A stretch of 64,000 nucleotides of DNA from Methylocystaceae bacterium (GCA_009773555.1 WSXZ01000010.1:52244-116243), one strand, 5' to 3'. Counted from the first letter of the stretch, positions 18,247 through 27,171 are shown. Program-made: numbers and translations. The notes: generated from the sequence alone by a model not told the origin.

Positions 18247-18275
18247 AGAGAGGCTTTCGCGTGGAAAGCCTCTCT
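18247..18275. terminator. Hairpin between convergent MFS and pseudoazurin genes
   Basis: AGAGAGGCTTTC (18247-18258) pairs perfectly with 18264-18275 around a five-base loop, 30 bp after the MFS stop and 47 bp beyond the end of the convergent pseudoazurin gene. There is no T-run on either side. A bidirectional stem between convergent genes is the most likely role. Confidence 0.55.
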
Positions 18276-18322
18276 CGTTGCGGCTGATGGGGCGTTCGCC
18301 AACGCCGCTTTGGCGCGAAGCC

Positions 18323-18784
18323 TCAGAGGCTGCCCAGAAGTTTCGTCATGACCTCGCCCGCCTTGCCGGGCAGCTTCGCCTGCTTGGCGGCGTCGAGATT
18401 GGTCGGCTCTCCGACGATGACGACGCCGACCATTCCCAGCGTGTAGTGCGGATCGCAACGGAAGCCATAGACGCCGGGCGTGGACAGCGTGATCGCCAGT
18501 TCCTCATTGATCTTGCCGCGGAATGGCTCCGCGCCCGAAGGAAGCAGCTCCTTTATGGTGACGGCGTTGTGCCCCTTGTCGGCCGCGACGAATTTAATCG
18601 TGTCGCCCGGTTTGATCCTCACGACCTCCGGCTCGAACACCATGTAACGATCCGCGCCCTTGTTGAGCATTTTGATCTCGACGGTTTCGCCCGCCATCGA
18701 AGGGAACGACCATCCGATGAGGATCGCAAAAGCCAAAGCCGTCGCGCCGAATGGGCGGCCAAGAGTGAGATATGCGCGTGTCAC
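18323..18784 (-). CDS. Pseudoazurin, type I copper protein
   Basis: The 153-residue precursor has a signal peptide ending near SMA-GE (about 30-32). The mature cupredoxin carries all four copper ligands in pseudoazurin spacing: His72 in KGHNAV, then Cys110, His113 and Met118 in FRCDPHYTLGM. It is a periplasmic one-electron carrier; relatives serve nitrite reductase, peroxidases or methylotrophic dehydrogenases. No partner enzyme lies next to it, so its redox partner is unknown. It is transcribed alone, convergent to the MFS gene. The C-terminal helix NLDAAKQAKLPGKAGEVMTKL is also typical. Confidence 0.93.
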   Translation of the reverse strand: MTRAYLTLGRPFGATALAFAILIGWSFPSMAGETVEIKMLNKGADRYMVFEPEVVRIKPGDTIKFVAADKGHNAVTIKELLPSGAEPFRGKINEELAITLSTPGVYGFRCDPHYTLGMVGVVIVGEPTNLDAAKQAKLPGKAGEVMTKLLGSL

Positions 18785-18921
18785 GAAGCTTTCTCCCTGG
18801 AACTATTATTAGTTGACGCGCCAATGCAAGTTTCCGTGCAACGGCGCTTCTCTTGGAAGAGAGCCAGACATCTAGCTATGCTGTTTTCGATCATCAATAA
18901 CGAGTGGCAAAACTTCGCATG

Positions 18922-18963
18922 GAAGACTTCCATTGTGCCGACTTCTGTAGAGTGGAAGTCTTC
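18922..18963 (-). terminator. Hairpin at the end of the ABC-F gene
   Basis: On the minus strand an 11-bp stem (18953-18963 with 18922-18932) begins at the stop codon of the ABC-F gene and is followed shortly by GTTTTG. The left arm is itself a palindrome, TGGAAGACTTCCA (18920-18932), so alternative folds are possible. A factor-independent terminator is the best reading. The rest of the 18785-18962 gap shows no gene. Confidence 0.5.
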
Positions 18964-20774
18964 TAGTTTGACCGCTCTTCCTCGCGCTTGATTTCGAGCG
19001 CGAGCCACTCATCTTCGGCCTTGGCGATGTCGGCTTGAAGCACGGCGAATGCTTCGCTCGCCTTGGCGAATTTCGCCGGATCGCGCGCATAGAGCTCCGG
19101 GTCGTCAAGCAGTCTCTGCAATTTCGCGCATTGTTCCCGCAACGCGTCGATCTTGGCGGGCAGGGTCGCGAGCGCATGCTGCTCCTTGAAGGAGAGCTTC
19201 TGCCGTATCGCCGCCTTCTCGCGCGGCGCGGACTTTTCTTTCGTCTCCCGCGCCGAGGCGAACGCGCCTCGCGTCTCCACGCCCTTGCCGCGTTGAGCGA
19301 CCATGTCGCTATAGCCGCCGGCATATTCAATCCAGCGGCCGTCGCCATCGCTCATCAACACGCTGGTCGCGACGCGATCGAGAAAATCGCGATCATGGCT
19401 GACGACGATGAGCGTGCCGGGATAATCGGCGAGCATTTCCTCTAAGAGATCGAGCGTTTCGAGATCGAGGTCGTTCGTTGGTTCGTCGAGCGCGAGGAGA
19501 TTCGACGGCTTCGCCAGCGCCCGCGCAAGCAGCAAGCGTCCGCGTTCGCCGCCCGAAAGCCTGCCGATGGGCGTGCGCGCCTGTTCCGGCTTGAACAGGA
19601 AATCCTTCATATAGCCGATGACGTGACGCCGCTCGCCGTTGATCTCGATCGTGTCGGAGCCGCCGCCGGTCAGCGCGTCCTGCAAGGTGGTTCCCGGATC
19701 GAGACTCGCGCGACTTTGCTCGAGGGTCGCCATTTCGAGATTGGCGCCTAATCGCACCTTGCCGCTGTCTGGCGCGAGCGCGCCGGTCAGCAGGTTGACG
19801 AGCGTCGTCTTGCCGGCGCCGTTCGCGCCGATGATTCCGATGCGGTCGCCTCGCAATATGCGCGTCGTGAAATTCTCGATGATGACGCGTTCGCCGTAGG
19901 ACTTGCCAATCTTGATCGCCTCGATGACCAACTTGCCCGAAAGCTGCGCTTCGCTGGCTTCAAGTTTCACGTCGCCGGTCGGCATGACGCGATCGCGGCG
20001 CTCCGCGCGCAGATGATGCAGGCCCCCGAGTCGCTTCATATTGCGCTTGCGCCGCCCCGAAACGCCGTGGCGCAGCCAATGTTCTTCGGCGACGATCTTG
20101 CGCTCCAACTTGTGCTGCTGCTTTTCCTCTTCCTCTAATTCGCGGTCGCGCCAGACCTCGAATTCCTTGAAGCCGCGCGCCAGATGGCGCGTGCGGCCAC
20201 GGTCGATCCAAAGCGTTTCCCGGGTCAGATCCTGAAGAAAGCGGCGGTCATGGCTGATGAGCACGAGCGCCGACCGCAACGCCGCGAGCCTTTCTTCGAG
20301 CCACAAGATCGTCGGCAGATCGAGGTGGTTCGTCGGCTCGTCGAGCAGCAAAATGTCGGGCTCAGGCGCGAGAACGCGGGCGAGCGCCGCCCGCCGCGCT
20401 TCCCCGCCCGAGAGGCGCGCAGGGTTTTCGTCCCCCTCGAGCCCCAGATCGTTGAGCAGGGTTCTGGCGATGTGAGGATCGTCGAGCGGCCCGAGGCCAG
20501 CTTCGACATAGGCAAGCGCCGTGGCGAAGCCGGAAAAATCCGGCTCCTGCGGCAGATAGCGCAGCGATGCGCCGGGCTGCAGGAAACGCACGCCGGCATC
20601 CGGTTCGATTTCGCCGGCCGCGATCTTGAGAAGCGTCGATTTGCCCGAGCCGTTGCGGCCGACGACGCACAGCCGGGCGCCGGGCGCGACGGCGAAATCG
20701 GCGCCCTCCAGCAGCGGCTTACCGCCGAGCGTGAGCATGACGCCCTGGAGGGCGAGGAGGGGCGGAGGGGCCAT
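18963..20774 (-). CDS. uup: ABC-F family ATPase (Uup-like)
   Basis: The 603-residue protein has two ABC domains without membrane segments. The first Walker A is GRNGSGKSTLL (39-49), with signature RLSGGEARRAALAR and Walker B DILLLDEPTNHLDLPT. The second Walker A GANGAGKTTLVNL is near residue 316, with RLSGGERGRLLLARAL and LLALDEPTNDLDLE. A long charged linker (about 210-250) and a C-terminal coiled coil (about 530-600, EKAAIRQKLSFKEQHAL onward) are Uup-like features. Such proteins act on ribosomes or on DNA-related processes. It is divergent from the methyltransferase at 20875, with 100 bp between starts. Confidence 0.85.
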   Translation of the reverse strand: MAPPPLLALQGVMLTLGGKPLLEGADFAVAPGARLCVVGRNGSGKSTLLKIAAGEIEPDAGVRFLQPGASLRYLPQEPDFSGFATALAYVEAGLGPLDDPHIARTLLNDLGLEGDENPARLSGGEARRAALARVLAPEPDILLLDEPTNHLDLPTILWLEERLAALRSALVLISHDRRFLQDLTRETLWIDRGRTRHLARGFKEFEVWRDRELEEEEKQQHKLERKIVAEEHWLRHGVSGRRKRNMKRLGGLHHLRAERRDRVMPTGDVKLEASEAQLSGKLVIEAIKIGKSYGERVIIENFTTRILRGDRIGIIGANGAGKTTLVNLLTGALAPDSGKVRLGANLEMATLEQSRASLDPGTTLQDALTGGGSDTIEINGERRHVIGYMKDFLFKPEQARTPIGRLSGGERGRLLLARALAKPSNLLALDEPTNDLDLETLDLLEEMLADYPGTLIVVSHDRDFLDRVATSVLMSDGDGRWIEYAGGYSDMVAQRGKGVETRGAFASARETKEKSAPREKAAIRQKLSFKEQHALATLPAKIDALREQCAKLQRLLDDPELYARDPAKFAKASEAFAVLQADIAKAEDEWLALEIKREEERSN

Positions 20775-20874
20775 TGGAAGCTTAGCAGCGTCTTATGAAC
20801 ATGAGATAAGCTTCTTCCACGCAGGCGGGCCGGTTGTCACCCCCGAAGCCGTCGATAGTTCCGGAGCGAGAGCG

Positions 20875-21534
20875 ATGCCGATCACCACCGAGCAAATTCA
20901 CGCCGGACAGGCGGTCTACACGCCGAACATGCTCGCGATTTACGATGTGCTGGTGCTCGGTGTGTCGAATCGCTGGATCTGGAAATGTCCGACTCCCCGG
21001 CTGCTCGCCCATTACAATCGGCACATCAGCGGCAATCATCTCGATGTCGGCGTCGGCACCGGCTATTTTCTCGATCGCTGCCGTTTTCCAACTCAAACGC
21101 CGCGCATCGCGCTGATGGATTTAAACCGCGATGCGCTGCAGTTCTCGGCGCGGCGCATCGCCCGCTACGCGCCCGAGACCTATGTGCGCAATGTGCTGGA
21201 GACGATCGATTTTGACGGCGCCCAGTTCGACTCGCTCGGCGTCAATTATCTCCTGCATTGCCTGCCGGGCGACATGGCGACGAAGGCGCGCGCATTCGAT
21301 TGTCTGTCGCCCTTGATGAACCCTGGCGCCGTCGTGTTCGGCTCGACGCTGCTGCAGGGCGGCGTCGCGCGCAGCTTCGCGGCGCAAAGGCTGATGGCGT
21401 TCTACAATTCCAAGGGCATATTCTCGAATACGCAGGACGATTTGGAGACGCTGACGCGCGAACTCGAAAAGCGCTTCAGCGCGGTCCGCGTCGAAACGGT
21501 CGGCTGCGCCGCGCTGTTTTCGGCATGTCGGTGA
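20875..21534 (+). CDS. Class I SAM-dependent methyltransferase
   Basis: Start ATG 20875 follows CCGGAGCGAGAG and fits the family; the frame is open further upstream, but that part overlaps the divergent ABC-F gene. The 219-residue protein has the SAM motif HLDVGVGTGYFLDR (about 57-70), then RIALMDLNRDALQFSARRI and FDSLGVNYLLHCLPG, with MNPGAVVFGSTLLQGG. The N-terminal QAVYTPNMLAIYDVLVLGVSNRWIWKCP is characteristic of a small family of bacterial methyltransferases of unknown substrate. The next gene starts 45 bp downstream but has a very different base composition. Confidence 0.8.
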   Translation: MPITTEQIHAGQAVYTPNMLAIYDVLVLGVSNRWIWKCPTPRLLAHYNRHISGNHLDVGVGTGYFLDRCRFPTQTPRIALMDLNRDALQFSARRIARYAPETYVRNVLETIDFDGAQFDSLGVNYLLHCLPGDMATKARAFDCLSPLMNPGAVVFGSTLLQGGVARSFAAQRLMAFYNSKGIFSNTQDDLETLTRELEKRFSAVRVETVGCAALFSACR

Positions 21535-21579
21535 GGGCGTCGAATTTTTCCTTAATTCCAGCAGCTGGGGCGGTTCACG

Positions 21580-22212
21580 ATGTCGTCGCTGATTTTTTAC
21601 ACAGATTCCGAGCAGATTCTCGTGGCAACAGACACACTTGCGGTGGACCCCGACGGTTCACCGATGATGTTTTCGAGTAAAGCAATTTATCTTCCACATC
21701 TGCGAACAATCGTTGCTGGAACTGGGATTGCGATGTTTTCTGGTGATTGGGCGATGCAGGCAAATAATCGCATGGTGCTGGGAGGAATCTTGAATCTTGA
21801 CTATCATGCCTCGGCAATTCTGCGCGAGCGTTGGATCAGGTATCGATCCGAGTTCTCACTTCCCGATGATCTTACAACGACCATCTACCATTTCGGTTTG
21901 TCAGAAGATGATAGTTCAGTCTGCGCGTTCGCCTATCGCTCGACGAATGATTTCGTTTCAGAACGTCTCCCGTATGGCTTCGGCCTCAAGCCTGTGTGCA
22001 ACCTACCCGAGCAAGGTACGTTGATAGAAAATTTACCCATAATGATGGAGGAGCAACGGAAGCAAGAAGCTGGCAAGTCAAAGAGCGAGCGCCTCTATAT
22101 TGGGGGCGAGTGCATCGCGCTACACCTAACGAAAGAAGGCTGCCGTACGTTTTCAGTGTTTAAGTTTGAAGACTACCTAGATGACCTTCAAGCAATTTTC
22201 TTAAGCCACTGA
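21580..22212 (+). CDS. Orphan protein resembling a proteasome/HslV-type Ntn hydrolase
   Basis: The 210-residue protein is not one I recognise by family. Its start is MSSLIFYTDSEQILVATDTLA, followed by SSKAIYLPHLRTIVAGTGIAMFSGDWAM. Taking Ser2 as residue 1 after Met removal, Asp18 becomes position 17 and Lys34 position 33: the exact T1-D17-K33 spacing of proteasome beta and HslV, followed by the buried IVAGTG strand. The protein is likely to have that fold, with a serine nucleophile (inference). The gene is clearly more AT-rich than its neighbours, suggesting transfer. It stands between a methyltransferase and a convergent L,D-transpeptidase. No HslU-like partner is nearby. Confidence 0.6.
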   Translation: MSSLIFYTDSEQILVATDTLAVDPDGSPMMFSSKAIYLPHLRTIVAGTGIAMFSGDWAMQANNRMVLGGILNLDYHASAILRERWIRYRSEFSLPDDLTTTIYHFGLSEDDSSVCAFAYRSTNDFVSERLPYGFGLKPVCNLPEQGTLIENLPIMMEEQRKQEAGKSKSERLYIGGECIALHLTKEGCRTFSVFKFEDYLDDLQAIFLSH

Positions 22213-22235
22213 GATGCTCCGGTACCGCAGGAATT

Positions 22236-23879
22236 TCATGCGCCTAATCCCAAAGCCTTCCGCACCCGCGCCGAATAGCCATAGAGATCGGGGCGCAGCA
22301 CGATTCGCCCGCCTTCATCGACATAAGCGGTGAAATATTCGATGTGGATCGGCAGCGGCTTTGAGAGATTGATGTAGCGCTCTGAGCCGCCGATCAGCCG
22401 GCGAACGCGGCTTTCCGACCAGCCGCTGCCGGGGCCGAGCACGGCTTCGGCGAACGCGAAAGGCGCGTCGACGCGCATGCAGCCATGGCTGAAGGCGCGA
22501 TGCGAGGCGGCGAACAGGTTGCGCGACGGCGTATCGTGCAAATAGACCGAGAAATCGTTCGGGAACATGAATTTGATGCGCCCAAGCGCGTTACGCTCGC
22601 CGGGCGGCTGGCGCACCACGAGCTTGCCGCCGCGATAGGACACGTTGAAGCCGCTCGCCGCGATGGCGGCGACGTCGCCATTCGCCTTCGGCAGCATCTC
22701 CTTGTTCAGGATCGACGGCGGCACGTTCCAATACGGATTGACGATGAGGTACTGCAGCGCGTTGGAGAAGATCGGCGTCGGAGTCGCCTCTTTGCCGACG
22801 ATGACGCGGGTGCGATGCGTCACCTCGCCGTTGCGCACGACGGCGAGTTCGAAATCGGGAATATTCACCTCGACCCGTTCTTCGCCGAGATCGCGCGGCA
22901 ACCAGCGCCACCGCTCCATATTGGCGATGATTTCGGCTTCGACTCGCGAGGTGGAGGCTTTGGCGAGCCCGGCGGCGCGACGCCGCTTGGACTTGCTCGC
23001 GGGCGGCAGGACGTCGCTCTGGGTGACGTTCCCGGTGGCTGCGGCGTAAAGTCCGTCAGAGGCCGGCGCGCTGGCGCGCTGCGTTCTCAGCTCGATGAGT
23101 TTTTCGCGCAGCTGCTGATAGCCATAATGCGTGGGATTATAGGCCTGCAGCGCCTCGCCGGCGGTTGCGCCGGCGCCGGCGACTTCGGCCACGGCCAGCG
23201 CCGGATCGGGGAGGGTCGTTTTCGCCCCGACGAGCCGCGAGATGCGCTCAGGGTCGATCCGGGCGCCGCGCGCCTGCAGCGCATAGGCGGCGATCGCCTC
23301 CGACAGTGCGAGTTCGTCCGCCGCCGTGGGCGCCGCCTTTTCGGCGTCGGGCGCCGCATAGGCGCGAAGATCGAGTCCGTCGTCGGCGGCGAGCGCGAGG
23401 CGCGCGAGCGCAGCTCGGGCCGAAGCGCGCCATTCTCCCTTCTCGATCCAGAAAGGCGCGAGATCCCGAGCGGCGTAGGCGGCCGCCAGCACCGCGCGCA
23501 GCCGATGGCGCTCCGGCCCGAGAGCCGCACCACCGGACGTCGTCCAGGCGTCGAGCGCCAGGGCGAGATCGCGCTTCTCCTCGGGCTGAAGGCTCCAGGC
23601 GAGGTCCAGCGGGTCCGGTTTTAAAGGCGCGGCGCGCAGCTCGACGTCGAGCAAAACCGCGGCGGGCGCGGCGTCCGCGACGGCGAAGTTCGGATTGTCC
23701 AACGGCGCGCGCGTCGGGACGCGCACCACGTCAAACAGCGCGACCAGCGGCGGCGGCTCGAACAGTTCGGCGCGACGCGGCGGATACTGCGCCGCGACCG
23801 CGGGAGCGACGAATATCGACACGGCCGCAGCCGCAAGCGCGGCGCGGAGAAGTCGCTTGGCTTTTTCGCCAGCGGTCAT
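22236..23879 (-). CDS. Exported L,D-transpeptidase (YkuD domain, YcbB-like)
   Basis: ATG 23879 gives a signal peptide (MTAGEKAKRLLRAALAAAAVSIFVAPAVA) and a 547-residue product; a longer frame upstream is open but less likely. The N-terminal half is Ala-rich and helical, with a peptidoglycan-binding-like region (NPTHYGYQQLREKLIELR, about 262-279). The catalytic YkuD domain (about 330-500) has the HRAFSHGCMRVDAP motif with the nucleophilic cysteine near residue 467. It should form 3-3 peptidoglycan cross-links or attach proteins in the periplasm. It is convergent to the Ntn-like gene, 23 bp apart. Confidence 0.9.
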   Translation of the reverse strand: MTAGEKAKRLLRAALAAAAVSIFVAPAVAAQYPPRRAELFEPPPLVALFDVVRVPTRAPLDNPNFAVADAAPAAVLLDVELRAAPLKPDPLDLAWSLQPEEKRDLALALDAWTTSGGAALGPERHRLRAVLAAAYAARDLAPFWIEKGEWRASARAALARLALAADDGLDLRAYAAPDAEKAAPTAADELALSEAIAAYALQARGARIDPERISRLVGAKTTLPDPALAVAEVAGAGATAGEALQAYNPTHYGYQQLREKLIELRTQRASAPASDGLYAAATGNVTQSDVLPPASKSKRRRAAGLAKASTSRVEAEIIANMERWRWLPRDLGEERVEVNIPDFELAVVRNGEVTHRTRVIVGKEATPTPIFSNALQYLIVNPYWNVPPSILNKEMLPKANGDVAAIAASGFNVSYRGGKLVVRQPPGERNALGRIKFMFPNDFSVYLHDTPSRNLFAASHRAFSHGCMRVDAPFAFAEAVLGPGSGWSESRVRRLIGGSERYINLSKPLPIHIEYFTAYVDEGGRIVLRPDLYGYSARVRKALGLGA

Positions 23880-24060
23880 AGCGGTTCCTTGCGCAAAATC
23901 CCGTCGCGGCGAGATCTGCGGCGCCTTTCCAGTCAAGATATGGGTGGAGCGCCGCCGCGCGGCAATCCTCCATTGCTTCGCCGGAACAGTAACGCGCGGC
24001 GTCAGGCTTGTGAATCGGCGCGAGCCGGCGCGGCCCGCTCAGCCCCCGAAAAAGCCGGAC

Positions 24061-24078
24061 TGTGGCGGCGACGCCACA
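24061..24078 (-). terminator. Possible hicAB terminator
   Basis: TGTGGCG and CGCCACA (7 bp, loop GCGA) lie 43 bp beyond the hicB stop. In the minus direction they are followed by GTCCGGCTTTTTCGG, so a short U-run comes 7 bases after the stem. This is a weak candidate. The rest of 23880-24120 holds a second small stem (GGCGGA/TCCGCC, 24091-24106) and no gene. Confidence 0.3.
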
Positions 24079-24120
24079 ATGGCGAGCGATGGCGGATTGA
24101 TCCGCCGTCCAGTCGACTGA

Positions 24121-24405
24121 TCAAGCGGCTTGACGCAATGGATGATGCTCAATGAGCGCGACCATGTAGCGCGCAATGTCTTCCGCGATGTCGGGATCGC
24201 GCTTCAACTCGGTCAAGGCCCGTGGCGACGGAACCTCGTCGCCGTGTTCCTTCGCGACATCGATCCACAGCGCGAGCGCCTCGGCGGCGTTCGTCATCGC
24301 CTCATCCAATGAGTCGCCGGCGGAGATGCAGCCGGGCAAGTCGGGAAACCAGACGCCGACAGCCTTCCCTTCTTCCTCCTCGACAATGGCGACGTAATGC
24401 GTCAT
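24121..24405 (-). CDS. hicB: HicB-type antitoxin
   Basis: ATG 24405 gives 94 residues starting MTHYVAIVEEEEGKAVGVWFPDLPGCISAGDSLDEAMTNA, the degenerate RNase H-like fold of HicB. The conserved FPDLPGC-AGDSLDEA segment is clear. The C-terminal helix region is short, with no obvious separate DNA-binding domain. It lies 5 bp after the hicA stop, the usual order. Because hicA appears broken, this antitoxin may now be an orphan. Confidence 0.85.
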   Translation of the reverse strand: MTHYVAIVEEEEGKAVGVWFPDLPGCISAGDSLDEAMTNAAEALALWIDVAKEHGDEVPSPRALTELKRDPDIAEDIARYMVALIEHHPLRQAA

Positions 24406-24410
24406 TCGCG

Positions 24411-24604
24411 TCAGTCCTTCGGCCACCCCGCAGCCTTGTAGATTTTCCAGACCAGGCCAGGGCCAAGGTCTTTTTTCGGATGGGGCAAGGGGATTATGGC
24501 GCCTGTCTTGGGATTTCGAAGACATGGTGCGATCCGGTTACGCGCTCAAGCACCCAGCCGTCGTGTTCAAGGCGGCGTTTGATGTCGCGGCTGTTGGTGA
24601 GCAT
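24411..24604 (-). pseudogene. hicA: HicA-type mRNA interferase with an apparent one-base deletion
   Basis: The minus strand from ATG 24604 reads MLTNSRDIKRRLEHDGWVLERV, then TGSHHVFEIP, the HicA dsRBD-like fold with the catalytic His in GSHH. It meets TAA at 24493-24495. In the next frame the family end continues intact: TGAIIPLPHPKKDLGPGLVW, KIYKAAGWPKD and TGA at 24411-24413. Adding one A at CCCAAGACAGG (about 24505) restores a single gene of about 64 residues. This is either a true inactivation of the toxin or an A-run sequencing error. It is too short and broken to show as one open frame. Confidence 0.75.
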
Positions 24605-24739
24605 GTCAGCGCCTCACGTTTGTTTAGCGCCTATTCAGATATCACCACTCAGGAACACAGCGTGAAACTACTCGACGTGTCCACAGATATTGGGACATCG
24701 TCAGAGGCATGATTTCAATGTTTCACCTGATCGGTTTGA

Positions 24740-27100
24740 CTACCCCGCCTCGACAAAGCTCTCCAGCACCATCTTCCTGCCGGCCTTGTCGAAATCGACC
24801 GTGAGCTTGTTGCCGTCGACCGCCGCCACCGAGCCCGGCCCGAACTTCAAGTGAAACACCCGCGCGCCGACTGAAAAGCGCGAACCGCCGCTTGAGCGCG
24901 CGATCACTTCGCCCTCGATCGTCACGGGCTGCTTGCCGCGTGCGCCCCGCGTATCGCGCGTCGCGCCGCCGCGCCCGGCGTCGCCACGCGCCGCCTGCGC
25001 GCGCTTCCATCCCGGCGTCGAATAGTCGGAGCCGTAGACGTCGAGATTGGCGAAGCGCGAGACGCCATAGGAGCCATATTGCGAGCCGCTCGGCGCCTCG
25101 ACCACCTCGACATTGCCCGTCGGCAGATTGTCGATGAAGCGTGAGGGCACGGTCGCCTGCCACAGCCCGTGAATGCGCCGGTTGCTGGCGAAATAGATCT
25201 TGGCGCGGCGCTTGGCGCGCGTCAGCCCGACATAGGCGAGACGGCGCTCTTCCTCGAGGCCGGCGCGTCCCTGTTCATCGAGCGTGCGCTGGCTCGGAAA
25301 CAGCCCTTCCTCCCAGCCGGGGAGATAAACGGTCTCGAACTCGAGGCCCTTGGCGCCGTGCAGCGTCATGATCGACACGCGCTCTTGATCGGCTGCGCTG
25401 TCGGTCTCCATGACCAGCGATACATGTTCGAGGAAGGACTCGAGGTCGGGAAAGGCCTCCATCGCCCGAACCAGCTCTTTCAGATTGTCGAGCCGCCCGG
25501 TGGCCTCTGGCGTCTTGTCCGAACGCCACATCTCGGTGTAGCCGGATTCATCGAGCACCTGCTCGGCAAGCTCATGCTGCGGCCTTGAATCGATCAGCGT
25601 GCGCCAGCGGTCGAGATCGCCGATGAGGCCGCGCAGCGCGCCGCGGGGCTTGGGCTTCAGCTCCTCGCTTTCGACAAGAACGCGCGCCGCCTGCATGAGC
25701 GGAATGGCTTCGCGCCGCGCATATTCATGCAGCATTTGCAGCGTCGCGTCGCCGAGGCCGCGTTTGGGCGTATTGATGATGCGCTCGAAGGCGAGATCGT
25801 CGGCCGGCTGCGCGACGCAGCGCAGATAGGCGAGCGCGTCGCGAATTTCGAGCCGCTCGTAAAAGCGCGGGCCGCCGATGACGCGATAGGGCAGGCCGAT
25901 CTCGACGAAGCGCTCTTCGAATTCGCGCATCTGAAACGACGCGCGCACGAGAATGGCGATCTCTTCGAGCGAATGGTCCTTACGGCTCAGCTGCTCGATG
26001 TCCTCGCCGATGCTGCGCGCTTCTTCCTGGCTGTCCCAAACGCCGGTGAGAGTCGGCTTTTCGCCCTCGCCGCCGTCGGTGAACAGCGTTTTGCCGAGCC
26101 GGCCTTCATTATGCGAGATGAGATGCGAGGCGGCGGCGAGAATATGTCCCGTCGATCGGTAGTTGCGCTCCAGGCGGATGACCTTGGCGCCGGGAAAATC
26201 CTGCTCGAAACGCAGGATGTTCTCGACCTCGGCGCCGCGCCAGCCATAGACGCTCTGATCGTCGTCGCCGACGCAGCAGAGATTTTGTTTCCCCGGCGCC
26301 CGCTGCGAGATCAGCCGCAGCCACAGATATTGCGCGATATTCGTGTCCTGATATTCATCGACCAGAATATATTTGAAGCGGCGCTGATAGTCGGCGAGCA
26401 CATCGGGATTGTCGCGAAAGAGCCGCAGGCTCTCCATCAAGAGATCGCCGAAGTCGACGGCGTTCAAGACCTTGAGCCGCTCCTGATAGAGCGCGTAAAG
26501 CGCCGCGCCTTTGCCGTTGGCGAAGCTCTCGGCGTCGCCGGCGGGAACCTGCGCAGGCGTCAGACCGCGATTTTTCCAGCCGTCGATACGCATGGCGAGC
26601 GCGCGCGCCGGCCAGCGCTTGTCGTCGATGTTCTCCGCGCGCAGCACCTGCTTCAAGAGGCGGATCTGATCGTCGACATCGAGAATGGTGAAGTTAGGCT
26701 TCAGCCCGACGAGTTCGGCGTGACGGCGCAGGATCTTGGCGCTGATCGCGTGAAAGGTGCCGAGCCATTGCATGGCTTGCGCGCCCTCGCCGACGAGGGC
26801 CTCGACGCGCTGGCGCATCTCGCGCGCCGCCTTGTTGGTGAAGGTGACGGCGAGGATTTCATAGGCGCGCGCCTTGCCGAGCGCCAGGATGTGGCCGATG
26901 CGCGTCGTCAGGGCGCGCGTCTTGCCTGTGCCGGCGCCGGCGAGCACGAGCACCGGCCCGTCGAGCGTTTCGACGGCGGCGCGCTGCTCGGGGTTGAGCG
27001 CGTCGAGATAGCGCGGCCGTCCCGCGCTCGCCGCCGCGCGCGCGGCAAGCCCGCCCGTCTGCGGCGTGTAATCGTCGATCTCGGGCGGAGGGCTCTTCAT
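24740..27100 (-). CDS. uvrD: ATP-dependent DNA helicase II (UvrD/PcrA)
   Basis: The 786-residue protein is a superfamily 1 helicase. Walker A is LAGAGTGKTRALT (53-65), followed by the Q-motif-like LNPEQRAAVETLDGPVLV, motif II DEYQDTN (about 247), motif III CVGDDDQSVYGWRGA, VIRLERNYRST (IV) and VSIMTLHGAKGLEFETVYLPG (V), with LAYVGLTRAKRR (VI). The C-terminus (about 720-786, GARVFHLKFGPGSVAAVDGNKLTVDF) is the Tudor-like domain of PcrA/UvrD that contacts RNA polymerase. It unwinds DNA in excision and mismatch repair. Start ATG 27100 directly precedes the conserved region. Confidence 0.95.
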   Translation of the reverse strand: MKSPPPEIDDYTPQTGGLAARAAASAGRPRYLDALNPEQRAAVETLDGPVLVLAGAGTGKTRALTTRIGHILALGKARAYEILAVTFTNKAAREMRQRVEALVGEGAQAMQWLGTFHAISAKILRRHAELVGLKPNFTILDVDDQIRLLKQVLRAENIDDKRWPARALAMRIDGWKNRGLTPAQVPAGDAESFANGKGAALYALYQERLKVLNAVDFGDLLMESLRLFRDNPDVLADYQRRFKYILVDEYQDTNIAQYLWLRLISQRAPGKQNLCCVGDDDQSVYGWRGAEVENILRFEQDFPGAKVIRLERNYRSTGHILAAASHLISHNEGRLGKTLFTDGGEGEKPTLTGVWDSQEEARSIGEDIEQLSRKDHSLEEIAILVRASFQMREFEERFVEIGLPYRVIGGPRFYERLEIRDALAYLRCVAQPADDLAFERIINTPKRGLGDATLQMLHEYARREAIPLMQAARVLVESEELKPKPRGALRGLIGDLDRWRTLIDSRPQHELAEQVLDESGYTEMWRSDKTPEATGRLDNLKELVRAMEAFPDLESFLEHVSLVMETDSAADQERVSIMTLHGAKGLEFETVYLPGWEEGLFPSQRTLDEQGRAGLEEERRLAYVGLTRAKRRAKIYFASNRRIHGLWQATVPSRFIDNLPTGNVEVVEAPSGSQYGSYGVSRFANLDVYGSDYSTPGWKRAQAARGDAGRGGATRDTRGARGKQPVTIEGEVIARSSGGSRFSVGARVFHLKFGPGSVAAVDGNKLTVDFDKAGRKMVLESFVEAG

Positions 27101-27171
27101 GATTCTTCAATCATATAGGAGAACGGAAGGCGAATCACTGTTTCCGCCGCTTATCGCACGCCAATCCCCCG

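Noticed and set aside
21580..22212. Prophage remnant around the AT-richer gene
   Set aside because: No integrase, terminase, capsid or other phage-type gene lies nearby; both neighbours are ordinary chromosomal genes.
25727..27118. 463-codon plus-strand frame opposite uvrD
   Set aside because: UvrD carries every helicase motif on the other strand. The antisense frame shows no domain and has shadow-type composition.
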